Assembly (NCBI GenBank): GCA_032690845.1
Contig: CM064425.1
Location: 35,056,240 to 35,120,239 of the forward strand
DNA from: Eleusine coracana subsp. coracana
Lineage: Eukaryota > Streptophyta > Magnoliopsida > Poales > Poaceae
Length of the DNA stretch: 64,000 nt
Reading direction: 5' to 3'
The position numbers and the translations under genes are program-made. Shown piece after piece: positions 63,701 through 64,000 of the stretch (the first letter of the stretch is position 1; each line of letters starts with the position of its first letter). The notes below the pieces were generated by a model. That model searched no databases. It was not told the DNA's origin and worked only from the letters and a program-made list of their open reading frames with translations.

Positions 63701-64000
63701 CGGGGAGGACGTGTACTCGGGATCGATGGCCTCGGATCGACTTTATTGCAATCTCATGAACGGTGGCCATACGTGTTCTTAAATGATGCGTATGTCGTGT
63801 GCTTGGGTTTTTCTCCTGCAGGATGTAAATCGATTCGAATTGCCGTCCCTTGCGGTTATGAGTACCTCTTGTTTCGAGCAGTGGCAATGATACTTTAAGT
63901 AGAGAAGTTTGGTTATGATGCTGAAATTTATTTACTCTATGGCTACATATTGCTATGTTGTATTGTTCTTTATATTTGTACAAGTCTTAGCAGCTAGCTA
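60783..64000 (+). mobile_element. Start of a second copy of the long-LTR family (5' or solo LTR)
   Basis: It begins TGTGACATCCCATGTCAC inside the gag-like region, after CCAAG. It has an AT-rich start, a GC-rich centre (61,290-62,110, open frames on several strands but no recognisable protein), and a long AT-rich part. It then shares landmarks with the inverted copy at 11,322-7,656: AAGGCAAGCCCCGG (63,231), GGAAACCCACTTGC (63,329), ATGTAAATCGATTCG (63,824). The right end is beyond the window. Confidence 0.65.

Overview
The window looks like grass nuclear DNA (Poaceae, probably a rice relative). The evidence is Ty3/gypsy families of the Tat/Retand, Athila and CRM lineages, Stowaway, hAT and MULE miniature elements, a MULE with a MuDR-type transposase, a CACTA remnant, and a monocot-style multi-B3 (REM-type) gene. 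Nearly everything is transposon-derived and decayed. A heterochromatic, perhaps pericentromeric, setting is likely. I found no rRNA, tRNA, CRISPR or prokaryotic features.

Layout. 1-14,624: a Tat-lineage element on the minus strand (5' LTR 13,371-14,624; gag, then protease, RT, RNase H, a second RNase H and integrase running leftward). An antisense spliced accessory gene of plant-mobile-domain type lies at 328-2,950. Its gag/pol junction is split by a ~3.7 kb long-LTR insertion (about 7,656-11,322). 14,625-19,109: MITEs, including a Stowaway element split by a 1.9 kb solo LTR, and two copies of a segment carrying a tRNA-like box. 19,110-46,732: a second Tat element on the plus strand, about 11 kb of its own sequence. 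Its 5' LTR is split by an 8.8 kb Athila element (19,467-28,248, TSD CCAAG). Its 3' LTR is split by a 7.8 kb MULE (38,592-46,426, 9-bp TSD CTTATTAAT). The MULE in turn holds a CRM-lineage solo LTR (39,569-40,207, TSD GCATA) and a truncated CRM body (about 40,830-44,531) that replaced the transposase core.

46,733-54,335: a low-density interval with a hAT MITE and a multi-B3 gene built from repeated two-exon modules. Three elements sit in its introns: a 949-bp element with TIRs, a 255-bp MULE-type MITE, and a 583-bp solo LTR with TSD CATAA. 54,336-57,135: a CACTA (En/Spm) remnant. 57,136-60,782: the 5' LTR, tRNA-Met primer site and gag-like start of another LTR element, with a 573-bp solo LTR (TSD CTAGT) inside its LTR. 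60,783-64,000: the start of a second copy of the same long-LTR family seen at 7.7-11.3 kb.

The main observations are: a GCGCCGATCGGCGC palindrome module that has spread through LTRs, gag, the pol spacer and the 3' region of the single Athila element; two Tat elements that each carry a different antisense, spliced accessory gene; and a resolvable order of nested insertions. No complete autonomous element and no intact host gene could be demonstrated. I saw nothing that I would call a wholly new system.
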